A stretch of DNA of 10,291 nucleotides from Spirochaetaceae bacterium (lineage in GTDB: Bacteria; Spirochaetota; Spirochaetia; SZUA-6; Fen-1364), in the NCBI GenBank assembly GCA_003154555.1, contig PMDT01000170.1, positions 130-10,420 on the forward strand. The letters are read 5' to 3'. Positions within the stretch are counted from its first letter, which is position 1. Each line of letters begins with the position of its first letter. The notes under the pieces were generated by a model. The model was given only the letters and a program-made list of their open reading frames with translations. It did not search any database and was not told the DNA's origin. The position numbers and the translations under genes are program-made. This document shows, one piece after another, positions 1 through 7,496 of this stretch.

Positions 1-2
1 TG

Positions 3-1487
3 TACGCGGCGATTCTCATGATGGGCCTGTACCACATCCTGCTCGCCATCCTGCATCCCGACGAGCGGGCGTCGCTGTACTTCGGCATTCTCTCGGTCGA
101 TCTCGCCCTGCGCGGCGCGCTCACCGGGGCGCGGCTCCTCCATCAATTCGCCTTCGGCCTGGGATTCCATACACTGATCGCCGCGGAGTTCGCCACGGTG
201 TACATCGCGGGGCTCGCGATCTACCTGTACTTTTCACACCTGTTTCCCCAGGAGCGCTTCCGGTTCCTGCTCGCGCCCGTCGTCGTGGTCACCACGGCGT
301 TCTGCGCCTTCGTGATCGTGGCGCCGATCACGCTCATCGTGCCGGCGCATTTCTACTACGAGATCTTCCTCCTCTGCGAGGGTCTTCTCATCATGGTATG
401 GATCGTCCGCTCGCTCGTTGCCCGCCGGGACGGGGCGCTCCTGATGCTGGTCGGATTCCTCCTGATGCTCGCCAGCGCGGTCTACGACATCCTTGTGGAC
501 CTGAGCGATTCCGGCGGCGTCTTCATCACCTCGTACGCGATGGTCGTCTTCGTCTTCCTGCAGTCCGTCCTCATCGCGCGCCGCTACGCCCTGGCGTACG
601 TCTCCGCGCGGGACCAGTCGAAAAAGGCGGCCGGACTGGCCGCGTCCTACGGGCGTTTCGTGCCGCGCGAGTTCCTCGGACTGCTGGGCAAGGAATCGAT
701 AGAGCACGTGAATCTCGGCGATCAGATCGCGCTGGAGCTGACCGTGCTCTTCGCCGACATCCGCGCCTTCACCACGCTGTCGGAGGACATGAGCCCGACG
801 GAGAACTTCAACTTCCTCAACTCGTACCTGAGCAGGATCTCGCCCGTCGTGCGGCGCAACAGGGGCTTCATCGACAAGTACCTCGGCGACGGCATCATGG
901 CACTTTTCCCACGGACGCCCCTGGATGCGGTGCGCACGGGCCTGGAGCTGATGGAGACAGTCCGGGTCTTCAACGGGCATCGCGCGAACTCGGGCTACCG
1001 TCCGATCGGCATCGGCGTCGGGATCAACACGGGCTCGCTCATGCTCGGGACGATCGGGGAGAGCTCGCGCATGGAGGGGACGGTGATATCGGACGCGGTG
1101 AATCTCGCCTCGCGCCTGGAAGGACTCACCCGCACATTCGGTTCGTGGATCATCGTGAGCGAGGATCTCCTCACCGCCTGTCCCGAAGCCGCGCAGCTCC
1201 CCCACCGACGGCTGGGCAGGGTGCGCGTGAAAGGAAAGCTTCGCGCGGTGACGGTCTTCGAGATCATCGATGCGCCGGACATGGTGCGCGTCCGCACGCG
1301 CGACGCGTTCGAGGAGGCGCTGCGGAGCTTCGAGGCGCGCAGGTATCGGCAGGCACGATCGGCGTTCCGCGCCGTGCTCGACGTCGAGCCGACCGACCAG
1401 GCGGCGCGTTTCTACCTCAAGAAGATCGAAGACACAATCGGCGCGCTTGCCGGCCCGCGCGCTTCGTCCGCGCGACAGGGCATCTAG
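3..1487 (+). CDS. Membrane-bound class III adenylate cyclase, 5'-truncated by the window edge
   Basis: The product most likely makes cAMP from ATP on the cytoplasmic side of the inner membrane. The frame is open to the left edge and the first ATG (18) is internal to a conserved domain, so the true start and probably an extracytoplasmic sensor domain lie outside. Counting from that ATG, residues 1-190 are hydrophobic helices resembling the 7TMR-DISM seven-helix domain (YHILLAILHPDERASLYFGI). A short linker (YGRFVPREFLGLLG, about 211-224) leads to the cyclase domain at about 240-418. Visible catalytic residues are the metal-binding D247 (FADIRAFT) and D291 (DKYLGDGIMALFP), the purine-selecting K287 and T355, and the transition-state pair N362/R366 (VNLASRLE). 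The Lys/Thr pair favours ATP over GTP. Residues 428-475 form a TPR-like helical pair. The phosphoesterase gene begins 24 bp downstream. The catalytic call is firm; the input signal is unknown. Confidence 0.93.
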   Translation, partial: YAAILMMGLYHILLAILHPDERASLYFGILSVDLALRGALTGARLLHQFAFGLGFHTLIAAEFATVYIAGLAIYLYFSHLFPQERFRFLLAPVVVVTTAFCAFVIVAPITLIVPAHFYYEIFLLCEGLLIMVWIVRSLVARRDGALLMLVGFLLMLASAVYDILVDLSDSGGVFITSYAMVVFVFLQSVLIARRYALAYVSARDQSKKAAGLAASYGRFVPREFLGLLGKESIEHVNLGDQIALELTVLFADIRAFTTLSEDMSPTENFNFLNSYLSRISPVVRRNRGFIDKYLGDGIMALFPRTPLDAVRTGLELMETVRVFNGHRANSGYRPIGIGVGINTGSLMLGTIGESSRMEGTVISDAVNLASRLEGLTRTFGSWIIVSEDLLTACPEAAQLPHRRLGRVRVKGKLRAVTVFEIIDAPDMVRVRTRDAFEEALRSFEARRYRQARSAFRAVLDVEPTDQAARFYLKKIEDTIGALAGPRASSARQGI

Positions 1488-1511
1488 AACGCTGCGGCCA
1501 GGAGGAATCAG

Positions 1512-2336
1512 ATGAAGGCGTGCAATGCCGCGGTCGCCGCGGCCCTCTGTCTCCTCACGCTTTGCTGCTGCGGGGGAGCCTTCGCGGAAGCGCCGCACTA
1601 TGACCATATCCTCATCGTCATTGAAGAGAACAAGTCGGCCACACAAGTGGAGGCCGTCCCGTACCTCTCTTCCCTGAAAGCGGGGGGTGCGTCCATGACC
1701 CGGTTCTACGGCATCGCGCATCCCAGCCAGCCGAACTACATTGCGCTGTTCAGCGGATCCGTGAACGGCGTGACGGATGACAATCAGCACGACATCACGG
1801 CGCCGAATCTCGCGAGCAGCCTGATCGATGCGGGACTCAGCTTCGCAACATTCAGCGAGGACCTGCCCCCGGCGAGCCCGCGCATCTTCACCTCCGGCCG
1901 CTACGTGCGCAAGCACAACCCCTGCGCGAGCTTCACCAATGTGCCGGACTCCGTCAATCTGCCGCTCACACTCTTCCCGTCGGACTTTTCGCTGCTTCCC
2001 ACCGTAAGCTTCGTCATACCGAATCTCGACAACGACATGCACGACGGAAGCGTCGCACGGGGCGACGCGTGGCTGCAGGCAAAGCTGGGCGGCTATGCAC
2101 GGTGGGCGCTTACGCACAAAAGCCTTCTGGTCGTTACATTTGACGAATGCGACGGCTCCGCGCCCGTCGCGACGACGCCCATTTTCACCGCGCTCTTCGG
2201 GGAGGGGGTGAAACAGATGGTATCCGGAGTCCCGGTGAACCATTACTCGCTCCTGCGCCTCATCGAGGATATCTACGGCCTGCCGTATCTTGGCGGGGAT
2301 CGCCAGGCCCAACGGATCGAAGGGATCTGGGACTGA
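1512..2336 (+). CDS. Secreted phosphoesterase, acid phosphatase/phospholipase C family
   Basis: This is a 274-residue exported hydrolase of the phosphoesterase family PF04185 (alkaline-phosphatase superfamily fold), which cleaves phosphomonoesters or phosphodiesters. The start is supported by a strong AGGAGG at 1500-1505, six bases before the ATG. The N-terminus is a signal peptide with a Cys cluster. Cleavage after AFA (about residue 25) is possible, but LTLCCC could also be a relaxed lipobox. Family motifs are in order: EEN at 38-40, HPSQPNY at 70-76 followed by SGS, PNLDNDMHDG at 170-179, and TFDE at 209-212. E39, N40, D211 and E212 correspond to metal ligands known in Francisella AcpA; the exact nucleophile cannot be fixed by eye. 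At 274 residues it is a compact member, nearer the acid phosphatases than the much longer phospholipases C. The 24-bp gap suggests co-transcription with the cyclase. Substrate unknown. Confidence 0.9.
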   Translation: MKACNAAVAAALCLLTLCCCGGAFAEAPHYDHILIVIEENKSATQVEAVPYLSSLKAGGASMTRFYGIAHPSQPNYIALFSGSVNGVTDDNQHDITAPNLASSLIDAGLSFATFSEDLPPASPRIFTSGRYVRKHNPCASFTNVPDSVNLPLTLFPSDFSLLPTVSFVIPNLDNDMHDGSVARGDAWLQAKLGGYARWALTHKSLLVVTFDECDGSAPVATTPIFTALFGEGVKQMVSGVPVNHYSLLRLIEDIYGLPYLGGDRQAQRIEGIWD

Positions 2337-2366
2337 AGCCGCCGGCGAACTGCCGTTGCCGCCAGA

Positions 2367-3224
2367 TCATCGATCAGGGCGCGGCGCACGACGGTTGAGC
2401 GGAGCCGCCGCGCCGGTGATGCTCCGGATCGTCGAGGTCGTCGAGGAGCCGGTGACAAGCGGCAGCCGTGCGACGGACCCGCCGTATCCGCGGACGAATC
2501 GCGCACCGACGATCCGCGCCATCGTGTAGTCCGCTCCCTTGGCAAGGACATCCGGGCGGACGACGGAAAGAATCCTCTTCGGATCGGCGTCGGGGTAGAT
2601 GCAGCAGCAGTCGACGCAACGGAGTCGCGTGAGGAGCTCCGCCCGGGCGAATTGCGGAACGACGGGACGCAAGCGGCCCTTGAGGGCGCGCGTCGACGCG
2701 TCGCTGTTGATGCCGACGACCAGGCGATCGCCCAGCGCGCGCGCTCCCTCGAGAAGCCGGAGATGCCCGATGTGCAGCAGGTCGAAGATGCCGTTTGTGA
2801 ACACCACGCGCTCGCCGCGGCTCTTCATGCGTGCGACGCGCGCGCGGAGCAGCTCGTCGTCGATGATGATGGGGGATTCCGTCTCAAAGGTGCGTATTTC
2901 ATGGAGGGCCCTGGCGACGGCCGCGGATGTCGAGCAGCGAAAGAACTTTCGGAAAGCCGGCGCGAGTGCGGTCCCAATGCGCCACGAGGCGTAGGTCTCG
3001 ATGGCTCGGGCGCGCAGATGCGATGCGAGATCCCCTCCTGCCACGCGGTCAAAGTCGGGCGACGCGACAGCGCGCCGCGCGGGGGCACCGATGGCAACGA
3101 TGAGATAGAAGCGCGCCAGCCATTGAAGATCGGATTTCATTGCGTCGTCGGCACGCGAGAGAAGGAGCGCGTCGACGACGATTGCGCGGCGGCGGAAAAG
3201 GCCGTCCGTCAGAAGACGCGGCAC
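2367..3224 (-). CDS. RfaE2/HldE-C-like sugar-phosphate nucleotidyltransferase with N-terminal extension
   Basis: The C-terminal part (about residues 120-270) is a cytidylyltransferase-fold enzyme. It is closest to the adenylyltransferase domain of HldE/RfaE, which activates D-glycero-beta-D-manno-heptose 1-phosphate with ATP for heptose-containing surface glycans. Motifs seen: TNGIFDLLHIGH at 143-154 (nucleotide binding), INSDAS at 172-177, RPVVP at 186-190, RPDVLAKGADYT at 223-234, and the lid sequence SSTTSTI at 260-266. The family domain is normally about 150 residues, so roughly 120 N-terminal residues are extra and I do not recognise them. The annotated start is a GTG preceded at short distance by a weak GGGTGG. 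An ATG at residue 29 (3140-3138) is an alternative that still leaves most of the extension. No heptose kinase or other heptose gene is visible, so the actual sugar is uncertain. It converges on the phosphoesterase gene with 30 bp between stops, and lies 86 bp downstream of the HTH gene. Confidence 0.85.
   Translation of the reverse strand: MPRLLTDGLFRRRAIVVDALLLSRADDAMKSDLQWLARFYLIVAIGAPARRAVASPDFDRVAGGDLASHLRARAIETYASWRIGTALAPAFRKFFRCSTSAAVARALHEIRTFETESPIIIDDELLRARVARMKSRGERVVFTNGIFDLLHIGHLRLLEGARALGDRLVVGINSDASTRALKGRLRPVVPQFARAELLTRLRCVDCCCIYPDADPKRILSVVRPDVLAKGADYTMARIVGARFVRGYGGSVARLPLVTGSSTTSTIRSITGAAAPLNRRAPRPDR
2378..2414. repeat. 9-bp GC-only inverted repeat at the convergent gene end
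   Basis: GGCGCGGCG (2378-2386) and CGCCGCGCC (2406-2414) are perfect inverted arms with a 19-base loop. They lie inside the last codons of the nucleotidyltransferase and 42 bases past the phosphoesterase stop. No T tract follows on either strand, so it is not a standard intrinsic terminator. It might slow polymerase or protect the mRNA 3' end. Confidence 0.3.
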
Positions 3225-3233
3225 AGAGCCACC

Positions 3234-3276
3234 CTGTTATGTCCGACAGGAAGCATGGAAGAAAGCAACATAACAG
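3234..3276. repeat. Perfect 9-bp inverted repeat upstream of the nucleotidyltransferase gene
   Basis: CTGTTATGT at 3234-3242 and ACATAACAG at 3268-3276 are exact inverted copies separated by 25 bases. They are AT-rich against a GC-rich background. The right end of the leader stem lies ten bases before the GTG start of the nucleotidyltransferase, directly abutting its weak ribosome site. It could be an operator pair or a leader hairpin in the mRNA. Confidence 0.6.
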
Positions 3277-3310
3277 CGCATCAACCGGACCCGGTCGTGC
3301 CTCGAAGGTC

Positions 3311-3700
3311 CTACGCCTGTCTGCGGAGTCCCTTCGCGTCCATTAATGTAACTTTCTCCTTCGGCGTCCGCCGGAGAAAGCTCCAGAAGGATTTTTTTTC
3401 CGCTTTCTGGGTCTTCACGGGCTCGGCGTGCTTTGCTGCAGGCGCCGCCGTCACGGTCTTGCGCGAAGCCCTCGCGGGCTTCTTCGCGACTTTCTTCTGC
3501 GCTTTCGTCGCCGCCTTTTTTGCCGGCGCTTTCTTCGAGGGAGCCGCGGAAGCGCCCTTCAGCAGCTTCTTCACATCATCCTGCGAGAAATATCGCTTGT
3601 TCCCCTCTTTTTTTCCCAGTTTCTGCCGGGACGCGTAGACGCGAAGGGTGGGAACGGACAACTTCGTCAATTTTGCAACCTGCTCGACCGTCAGCTTCAT
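3311..3700 (-). CDS. MerR/excisionase-like HTH protein with lysine-rich histone-like tail
   Basis: This is a 129-residue, very basic protein, probably DNA-binding. Residues 1-48 match the winged helix-turn-helix of the MerR/excisionase (HTH_17) type: LTVEQVAKLTKLSVPTLRVY followed by a wing and RYFSQDDVKKLL. Residues 50-103 are almost only Lys, Ala, Pro and a few Ser/Thr/Arg (SKKAPAKKAATKAQKKVAKK), like the tails of bacterial histone H1-like and other nucleoid proteins. The last 25 residues (KSFWSFLRRTPKEKVTL) regain ordinary composition. No ligand- or metal-binding domain of a true MerR activator is present. The ATG is preceded by AGGAGG at nine bases. The 62-bp upstream gap to the lipoprotein gene contains a small hairpin (3718-3736), which could be a self-operator. 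The role may be nucleoid organisation or local regulation; this is inferred from composition only. Confidence 0.85.
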   Translation of the reverse strand: MKLTVEQVAKLTKLSVPTLRVYASRQKLGKKEGNKRYFSQDDVKKLLKGASAAPSKKAPAKKAATKAQKKVAKKPARASRKTVTAAPAAKHAEPVKTQKAEKKSFWSFLRRTPKEKVTLMDAKGLRRQA

Positions 3701-3717
3701 TCTTTTTTGCCTCCTGG

Positions 3718-3736
3718 GGTATCACGGGAGAATACC
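3718..3736. repeat. Small inverted repeat in the leader of the HTH gene
   Basis: GGTAT and ATACC (5-bp arms, 9-base spacer) sit immediately upstream of the AGGAGG of the HTH protein gene, in a 62-bp gap. A DNA-binding product and a palindrome at its own ribosome site would fit autoregulation, but the arms are short. Confidence 0.3.
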
Positions 3737-3762
3737 TCATTTTCATCTGTGAAGGAAGGGGG

Positions 3763-4842
3763 CTAGCGGTAGAGCGCTGTGAGCTTGGCGAGCATTTCCT
3801 GGTATGCGAGGCCGGTGACCGGATCATCGGGCTTGAAGCTCATCCCGTCCGGCAGATCGATGATCTCTTTCTCCACGGTCCCGAGCACGGCATCGAACCA
3901 GGGTGCGTCGACGGAGACATCCGGAACCGGGCTCACCGTGTATTTCCGCCGGTAGCGCGTGAGCAATGTCGGATCGTGTTCGGAGCGCGCAACGAGCCCC
4001 CACAGAAAATACGCGACATCCTTTCGACGCGCGGGCGTATCTGGTGCAACGGAGGAATCGCGGAGCAGGCCGGCCGAGGAGAGGGCCGGCAAAATCCCCG
4101 CGAATGTCGGGTTGGCAGAGGGACTGAGCGCCGCGAGGAGACGCGTCTGCGCGAGCGCCTGCTCCACCATGGCGCGGTATGTCAGAACGCTGTCCGGCGA
4201 AAGAGGCTGCTGCACGGGGCTCCCGCCACTCGTATCGCGGGCCACGCGGGCAAGCGCGAATGCACGCTCGCGGTCCGGCCCATACAGCGCACGATAGCGC
4301 TCGTCCAGCGACCGCAACCCCTCGTCGAGGTCCTGCGCGGCCTCGGCATAGCGGCCCGCCTTGAGGAGCGCTTCACCGCGGACGCAGAGCAGGCGCGCCG
4401 TCCCGTCGGCAATGGCAATTCCCTTTTCCACCAGCGCGAGGCTCCGTGCGGGGTCGGGCTCAAGGGCGGCGCGCACGACCCAGACACCTTCCACCTCCTG
4501 CGACAGCGCGGCGGCGCTCTCCACGAGCCTTCGCGCGGCCGCCTGGTCACCCGCCTGAAAGGCGGCTTCCGCACGGAGGCTCTCCAGGGCCGCCTGGTCA
4601 TGCCTGCCTGCCCCCGTGTGCGCGGCCGCGCGGTCCAGCTCCGTACGCAACGCGAAGAGGCGTGCACGGTCGGGCGTGATCTCGAGATCGAGCAGGCGGG
4701 AGGTGAATGCATCCAGCGTGGCGCCTGCCTGTTCCGGCGGGTTCCCCACGGTGGTGACAGGAACGCTCGCGCAGGAGGCGAGCAGGAGAAGGACGACCGC
4801 GGCGCCCGCGCACGCGATCAGGGCCGGTCCCCTTCTTTTCAC
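3763..4842 (-). CDS. TPR-like lipoprotein with C-terminal SLH-like domain
   Basis: This 359-residue protein is predicted to be lipid-anchored. The N-terminus is a basic, hydrophobic signal with lipobox LASC, so Cys24 would be the acylated residue. Residues about 40-240 are Ala-rich helical pairs of TPR character (for example RGEALLKAGRYAEAAQDLDE at 155-174). Residues about 271-354 resemble an S-layer homology domain: ARRKDVAYFLWGLV, then DVSVDAPWFDAVLG, EKEIIDLPDGMSFKPDDPVT and YQEMLAKL. SLH domains usually bind cell-wall polymers, so the protein may tie a membrane to the wall (inference). The start is GTG, overlapping the TGA of the upstream gene by four bases (GTGA), with GAGG eight bases before it; this implies translational coupling with the propeller protein. 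The SLH match is by eye and somewhat divergent. No enzymatic motif is seen. Confidence 0.85.
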   Translation of the reverse strand: MKRRGPALIACAGAAVVLLLLASCASVPVTTVGNPPEQAGATLDAFTSRLLDLEITPDRARLFALRTELDRAAAHTGAGRHDQAALESLRAEAAFQAGDQAAARRLVESAAALSQEVEGVWVVRAALEPDPARSLALVEKGIAIADGTARLLCVRGEALLKAGRYAEAAQDLDEGLRSLDERYRALYGPDRERAFALARVARDTSGGSPVQQPLSPDSVLTYRAMVEQALAQTRLLAALSPSANPTFAGILPALSSAGLLRDSSVAPDTPARRKDVAYFLWGLVARSEHDPTLLTRYRRKYTVSPVPDVSVDAPWFDAVLGTVEKEIIDLPDGMSFKPDDPVTGLAYQEMLAKLTALYR

Positions 4843-7496
4843 TGTTGCATCCTCGTCATTGCATAGGCGTATATTTTGCCATCGATGCCCGCGGTTACCA
4901 GCTCCGGCGTGCCGTCCTGGTCAAGGTCAACGAGCTGGGGCCGGGTCACACCCTTCAGAGGGTAGCCCGGCAGCGGACGAAGGGCAGCGTCGTAACCGGC
5001 GATGAATGCCCCGGACCCGTACAGGAGTATTTCGTTTCCTCCGTCGTGGTTCACATCGCCGATGAAGATTCGTGCCGTCTTCCCATCCACGTCAGGGGCC
5101 CTGACCTGCCGCAGGATGCTCCCGTCCATGCCCACGAGCGACAGCGTTCCATCCTGGGCGAGGATGGCAAGAACGGGCCGCCCGCCTGCCGACAGGATCT
5201 CGGGGTTTGCGTAATAGACACCGGGCAGGTTCAGGGGGAACGCGGGAAGCGGCATGCCCGTCGCGTCCCAGCCATGGAGCACGCCCGCCTGGGTGAGGAA
5301 GAAGACGTCGACCGAGTCTCCCGTGGCGACGATGCGCGGTGAGCAGAAGGAAATACCGGACGCCGCGACGGGCCAGCCCGGCTCTTCCGTTCCGTCGAGG
5401 TCGGTGAGATGCACGTGCGCATCGAAGCTCTTGGGGTAGAATGCCATCCGTGCGCCGACAACGTCAGGGGCAGCGAGCAGCGGCGCATCCAGGTGCTGCG
5501 CGAGCAGGCGGCGCGCGCCGTCCGCCCCGATGAGCACGATCGCCGCGTCGTTGCGGGAGAACAGGGCGAGGCTCCCCCCGATCACGATGGGAGGCATGGT
5601 GCTCACGATTCCCGAAGCGACAGGAAAGGGTGCCTGGGGGATCAGGGCGGGACCGAAGCGCCAAATCGTCCCGCTCGGTGAGACGGCCCAGAGCGCGGCA
5701 AGCGCGCCGTCTGCGTTCTGCTCCGGCACAAGGCGCGTGTCAGGGTCGAGCTGCGCCTGAGCGATCGGCGTGCCGCCCGCGTCGGCGAGCACGAGCAGGC
5801 TTTTCGCCTTCACCCAGGACAGGCGCGCGGCGCGGGAATCGGCGAAGCGGAATGCAAGGAGATCCTGTCCGACGCCTTTCTCCGGCGCCAGGGGGAAGCC
5901 CGCTGCCAGCCGCGCGCCCCCGCCGACGACCCGCGCGGCCGACAGCGACACCTGCAGCTCGGTCGGTGTGGCGCGCACCGCTGCGATGCCGCTCGTGTAC
6001 AGGCGCAGGATGTCCGCAAATATCCCCGCTCCCTTGATGAAAAATGGCTCGGTCCGCGTGATGTCGTACCAGACCATGAAGGTGGGGTCCGACGGGATGC
6101 CGCGGGAGAGGGATGCATACAGGTTCCCCGCGGCGATATTGCTCCCCGTGTCGGCAGCCTTCAGGACGGCGGAGAGATTCGTCGCGTCGAGCGAGGCGAA
6201 GAGGTAGTCGCCGCGGGTGACGAAATACGGCTCGGGAACGTTCACGCCGAGCACGTCCAGGACAAGGCCGACGTACCATGGGATGGTGAGCCGATCGATG
6301 CGGCTGCCGTCAATCACGAGGGAGCTGTCCTTGCCCGCCACCGCGGAACCGGCCAGCGCCGTGAGGGCGCGCTGAAAGGACTCCTGGCTGCTGATGCGTG
6401 CGAAGAAGACAGGGTCCGCGGACGTGGGCAGCATGAATGCCCCCAGCTCCGCGCCGACCCAGGAGAACAGGAGCTGGTCGATTCCCATGCCCAGCACCGA
6501 ACGGGCGCCCGCATCGGCGCGCGTGAAGATGTCCTGGACGTCCTTGCCCTGGAAGTCCGCGGCGAGCTGGTACAACCCGCGAAGCGGGGCAAGGGATGAC
6601 GCCGTGAGGAGGTACGCGGAGTCGGGCACGAAACGGAGCACCCCCAGCGGCGCCGGCGCGGTCGCGAGTGTCTTCCCGAGCTCCGGCATCGCCACATCGA
6701 GCGGGAGTTGGGCGCCGAGGCGCAGCGACGTGTCGCTCAGCGTCACGTCGAGCATCGACTGGCCGGGAATCTTCACCGCGCCCAGCACCCTGTCACCCGT
6801 CGAGGACCCCGCGAGCAGGCGGGTGGAGAGACTCGCGGTGTCGACGAGGATGCGCACGGCGTCGGATCGGCGCAGCCGGATGCGGTCCAGCAGGTCCCGG
6901 CTTGCCCTCATGGCGAGCCCCGTCCCCGTTGCGCGCCGCTCCAGCGCCTCTTTCACCACGGAGGCATCCAGCGACAGGATCGCGACGTTTTCCGCGAAGG
7001 CCGCGTGGATGGTCGTCCCGCCCGTGGTGTAGCGGTACAACGGCGTGCCCGAGTCGTTCAGGAAACTGAAACCCCGGACATTCAGCACCGGGCCGACGAT
7101 GCGCGCCAGGGGGCTCGCGATGCCGCGCCAGCCAAGGTCAAGCACCATCAGCAGCTTCCCGTCCTTGAGGAGAATGACGTCCGCATGGACGTCGAGAAGC
7201 GTCCGCAGCAGCGGGGATTTCGTGAGGGCGAGCCCCCGCACATCGGCCACCACCCGTCGATATGCGGCCAGGTCCGGTCGCGACAGTACGAGGTCCACCG
7301 CTTCGAGATTCAGCCAGGTATCATAGATGCCGCGGATGGACGGCACCTGGAGATAGGCCGTGTACGTGTCCGGGATGAACGCCGTGGGGTCTTCCCGCCG
7401 GACGAGCCACCTGCCCACGAGGAAAAGACCAGCCAGCACGACGACGCAGAGGATGGAAAGGAGAATCTTGGCCAGCACGCCGAGAAGTTTTTTCAA
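4839..7496 (-). CDS. Large membrane-anchored envelope protein with C-terminal beta-propeller (FG-GAP-like)
   Basis: With the start chosen here (TTG at 7496-7494) the protein has 885 residues. It begins MKKLLGVLAKILLSILCVVV, a basic start plus one membrane helix to about residue 28, so it is probably a single-pass protein with its bulk outside the cytoplasm. Residues about 35-590 are a mixed alpha/beta region that I do not recognise; its opening (FIPDTYTAYLQVPSI) recalls DUF3352-like proteins, but weakly. From about 591 to the end runs a beta-propeller with recurring GxDATGMPLPAFPL-type and DG-turn blades. Two Ca-loop motifs of FG-GAP type occur, DVNHDGGNE and DLDQDGTPE, about 70 and 30 residues from the C-terminus. 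The start could be the in-frame ATG at 7520 or a TTG at 7535. The ATG has GGGGGAGG directly abutting it, which is poor spacing, while the TTG at 7496 has AAGGGG at five bases. It overlaps the lipoprotein gene. No catalytic residues identified. Confidence 0.82.
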   Translation of the reverse strand: MKKLLGVLAKILLSILCVVVLAGLFLVGRWLVRREDPTAFIPDTYTAYLQVPSIRGIYDTWLNLEAVDLVLSRPDLAAYRRVVADVRGLALTKSPLLRTLLDVHADVILLKDGKLLMVLDLGWRGIASPLARIVGPVLNVRGFSFLNDSGTPLYRYTTGGTTIHAAFAENVAILSLDASVVKEALERRATGTGLAMRASRDLLDRIRLRRSDAVRILVDTASLSTRLLAGSSTGDRVLGAVKIPGQSMLDVTLSDTSLRLGAQLPLDVAMPELGKTLATAPAPLGVLRFVPDSAYLLTASSLAPLRGLYQLAADFQGKDVQDIFTRADAGARSVLGMGIDQLLFSWVGAELGAFMLPTSADPVFFARISSQESFQRALTALAGSAVAGKDSSLVIDGSRIDRLTIPWYVGLVLDVLGVNVPEPYFVTRGDYLFASLDATNLSAVLKAADTGSNIAAGNLYASLSRGIPSDPTFMVWYDITRTEPFFIKGAGIFADILRLYTSGIAAVRATPTELQVSLSAARVVGGGARLAAGFPLAPEKGVGQDLLAFRFADSRAARLSWVKAKSLLVLADAGGTPIAQAQLDPDTRLVPEQNADGALAALWAVSPSGTIWRFGPALIPQAPFPVASGIVSTMPPIVIGGSLALFSRNDAAIVLIGADGARRLLAQHLDAPLLAAPDVVGARMAFYPKSFDAHVHLTDLDGTEEPGWPVAASGISFCSPRIVATGDSVDVFFLTQAGVLHGWDATGMPLPAFPLNLPGVYYANPEILSAGGRPVLAILAQDGTLSLVGMDGSILRQVRAPDVDGKTARIFIGDVNHDGGNEILLYGSGAFIAGYDAALRPLPGYPLKGVTRPQLVDLDQDGTPELVTAGIDGKIYAYAMTRMQQ

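Noticed and set aside
234..2312. 692-codon open frame on the minus strand opposite the cyclase and phosphoesterase
   Set aside because: It spans two well-supported plus-strand genes and their junction, and the product is Arg/Glu/Asp/His-rich without motifs, typical of an antisense shadow.
3284..3295. ACCGGACCCGGT, a short palindrome-like sequence between the HTH and nucleotidyltransferase genes
   Set aside because: Five-base GC-rich arms with a two-base gap are common by chance at this GC content and are not placed at a clear promoter.
3311..3700. Lysine-rich tail of the HTH protein as a frameshift artefact
   Set aside because: The frame has a strong ribosome site, the tail has consistent KAP composition, and the protein returns to ordinary composition before its stop, so a sequencing error is not needed to explain it.
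3433..4866. 477-codon plus-strand open frame opposite the HTH and lipoprotein genes
   Set aside because: It is antisense to two minus-strand genes with good ribosome sites and clear domains; its sequence is low-complexity and unmatched.
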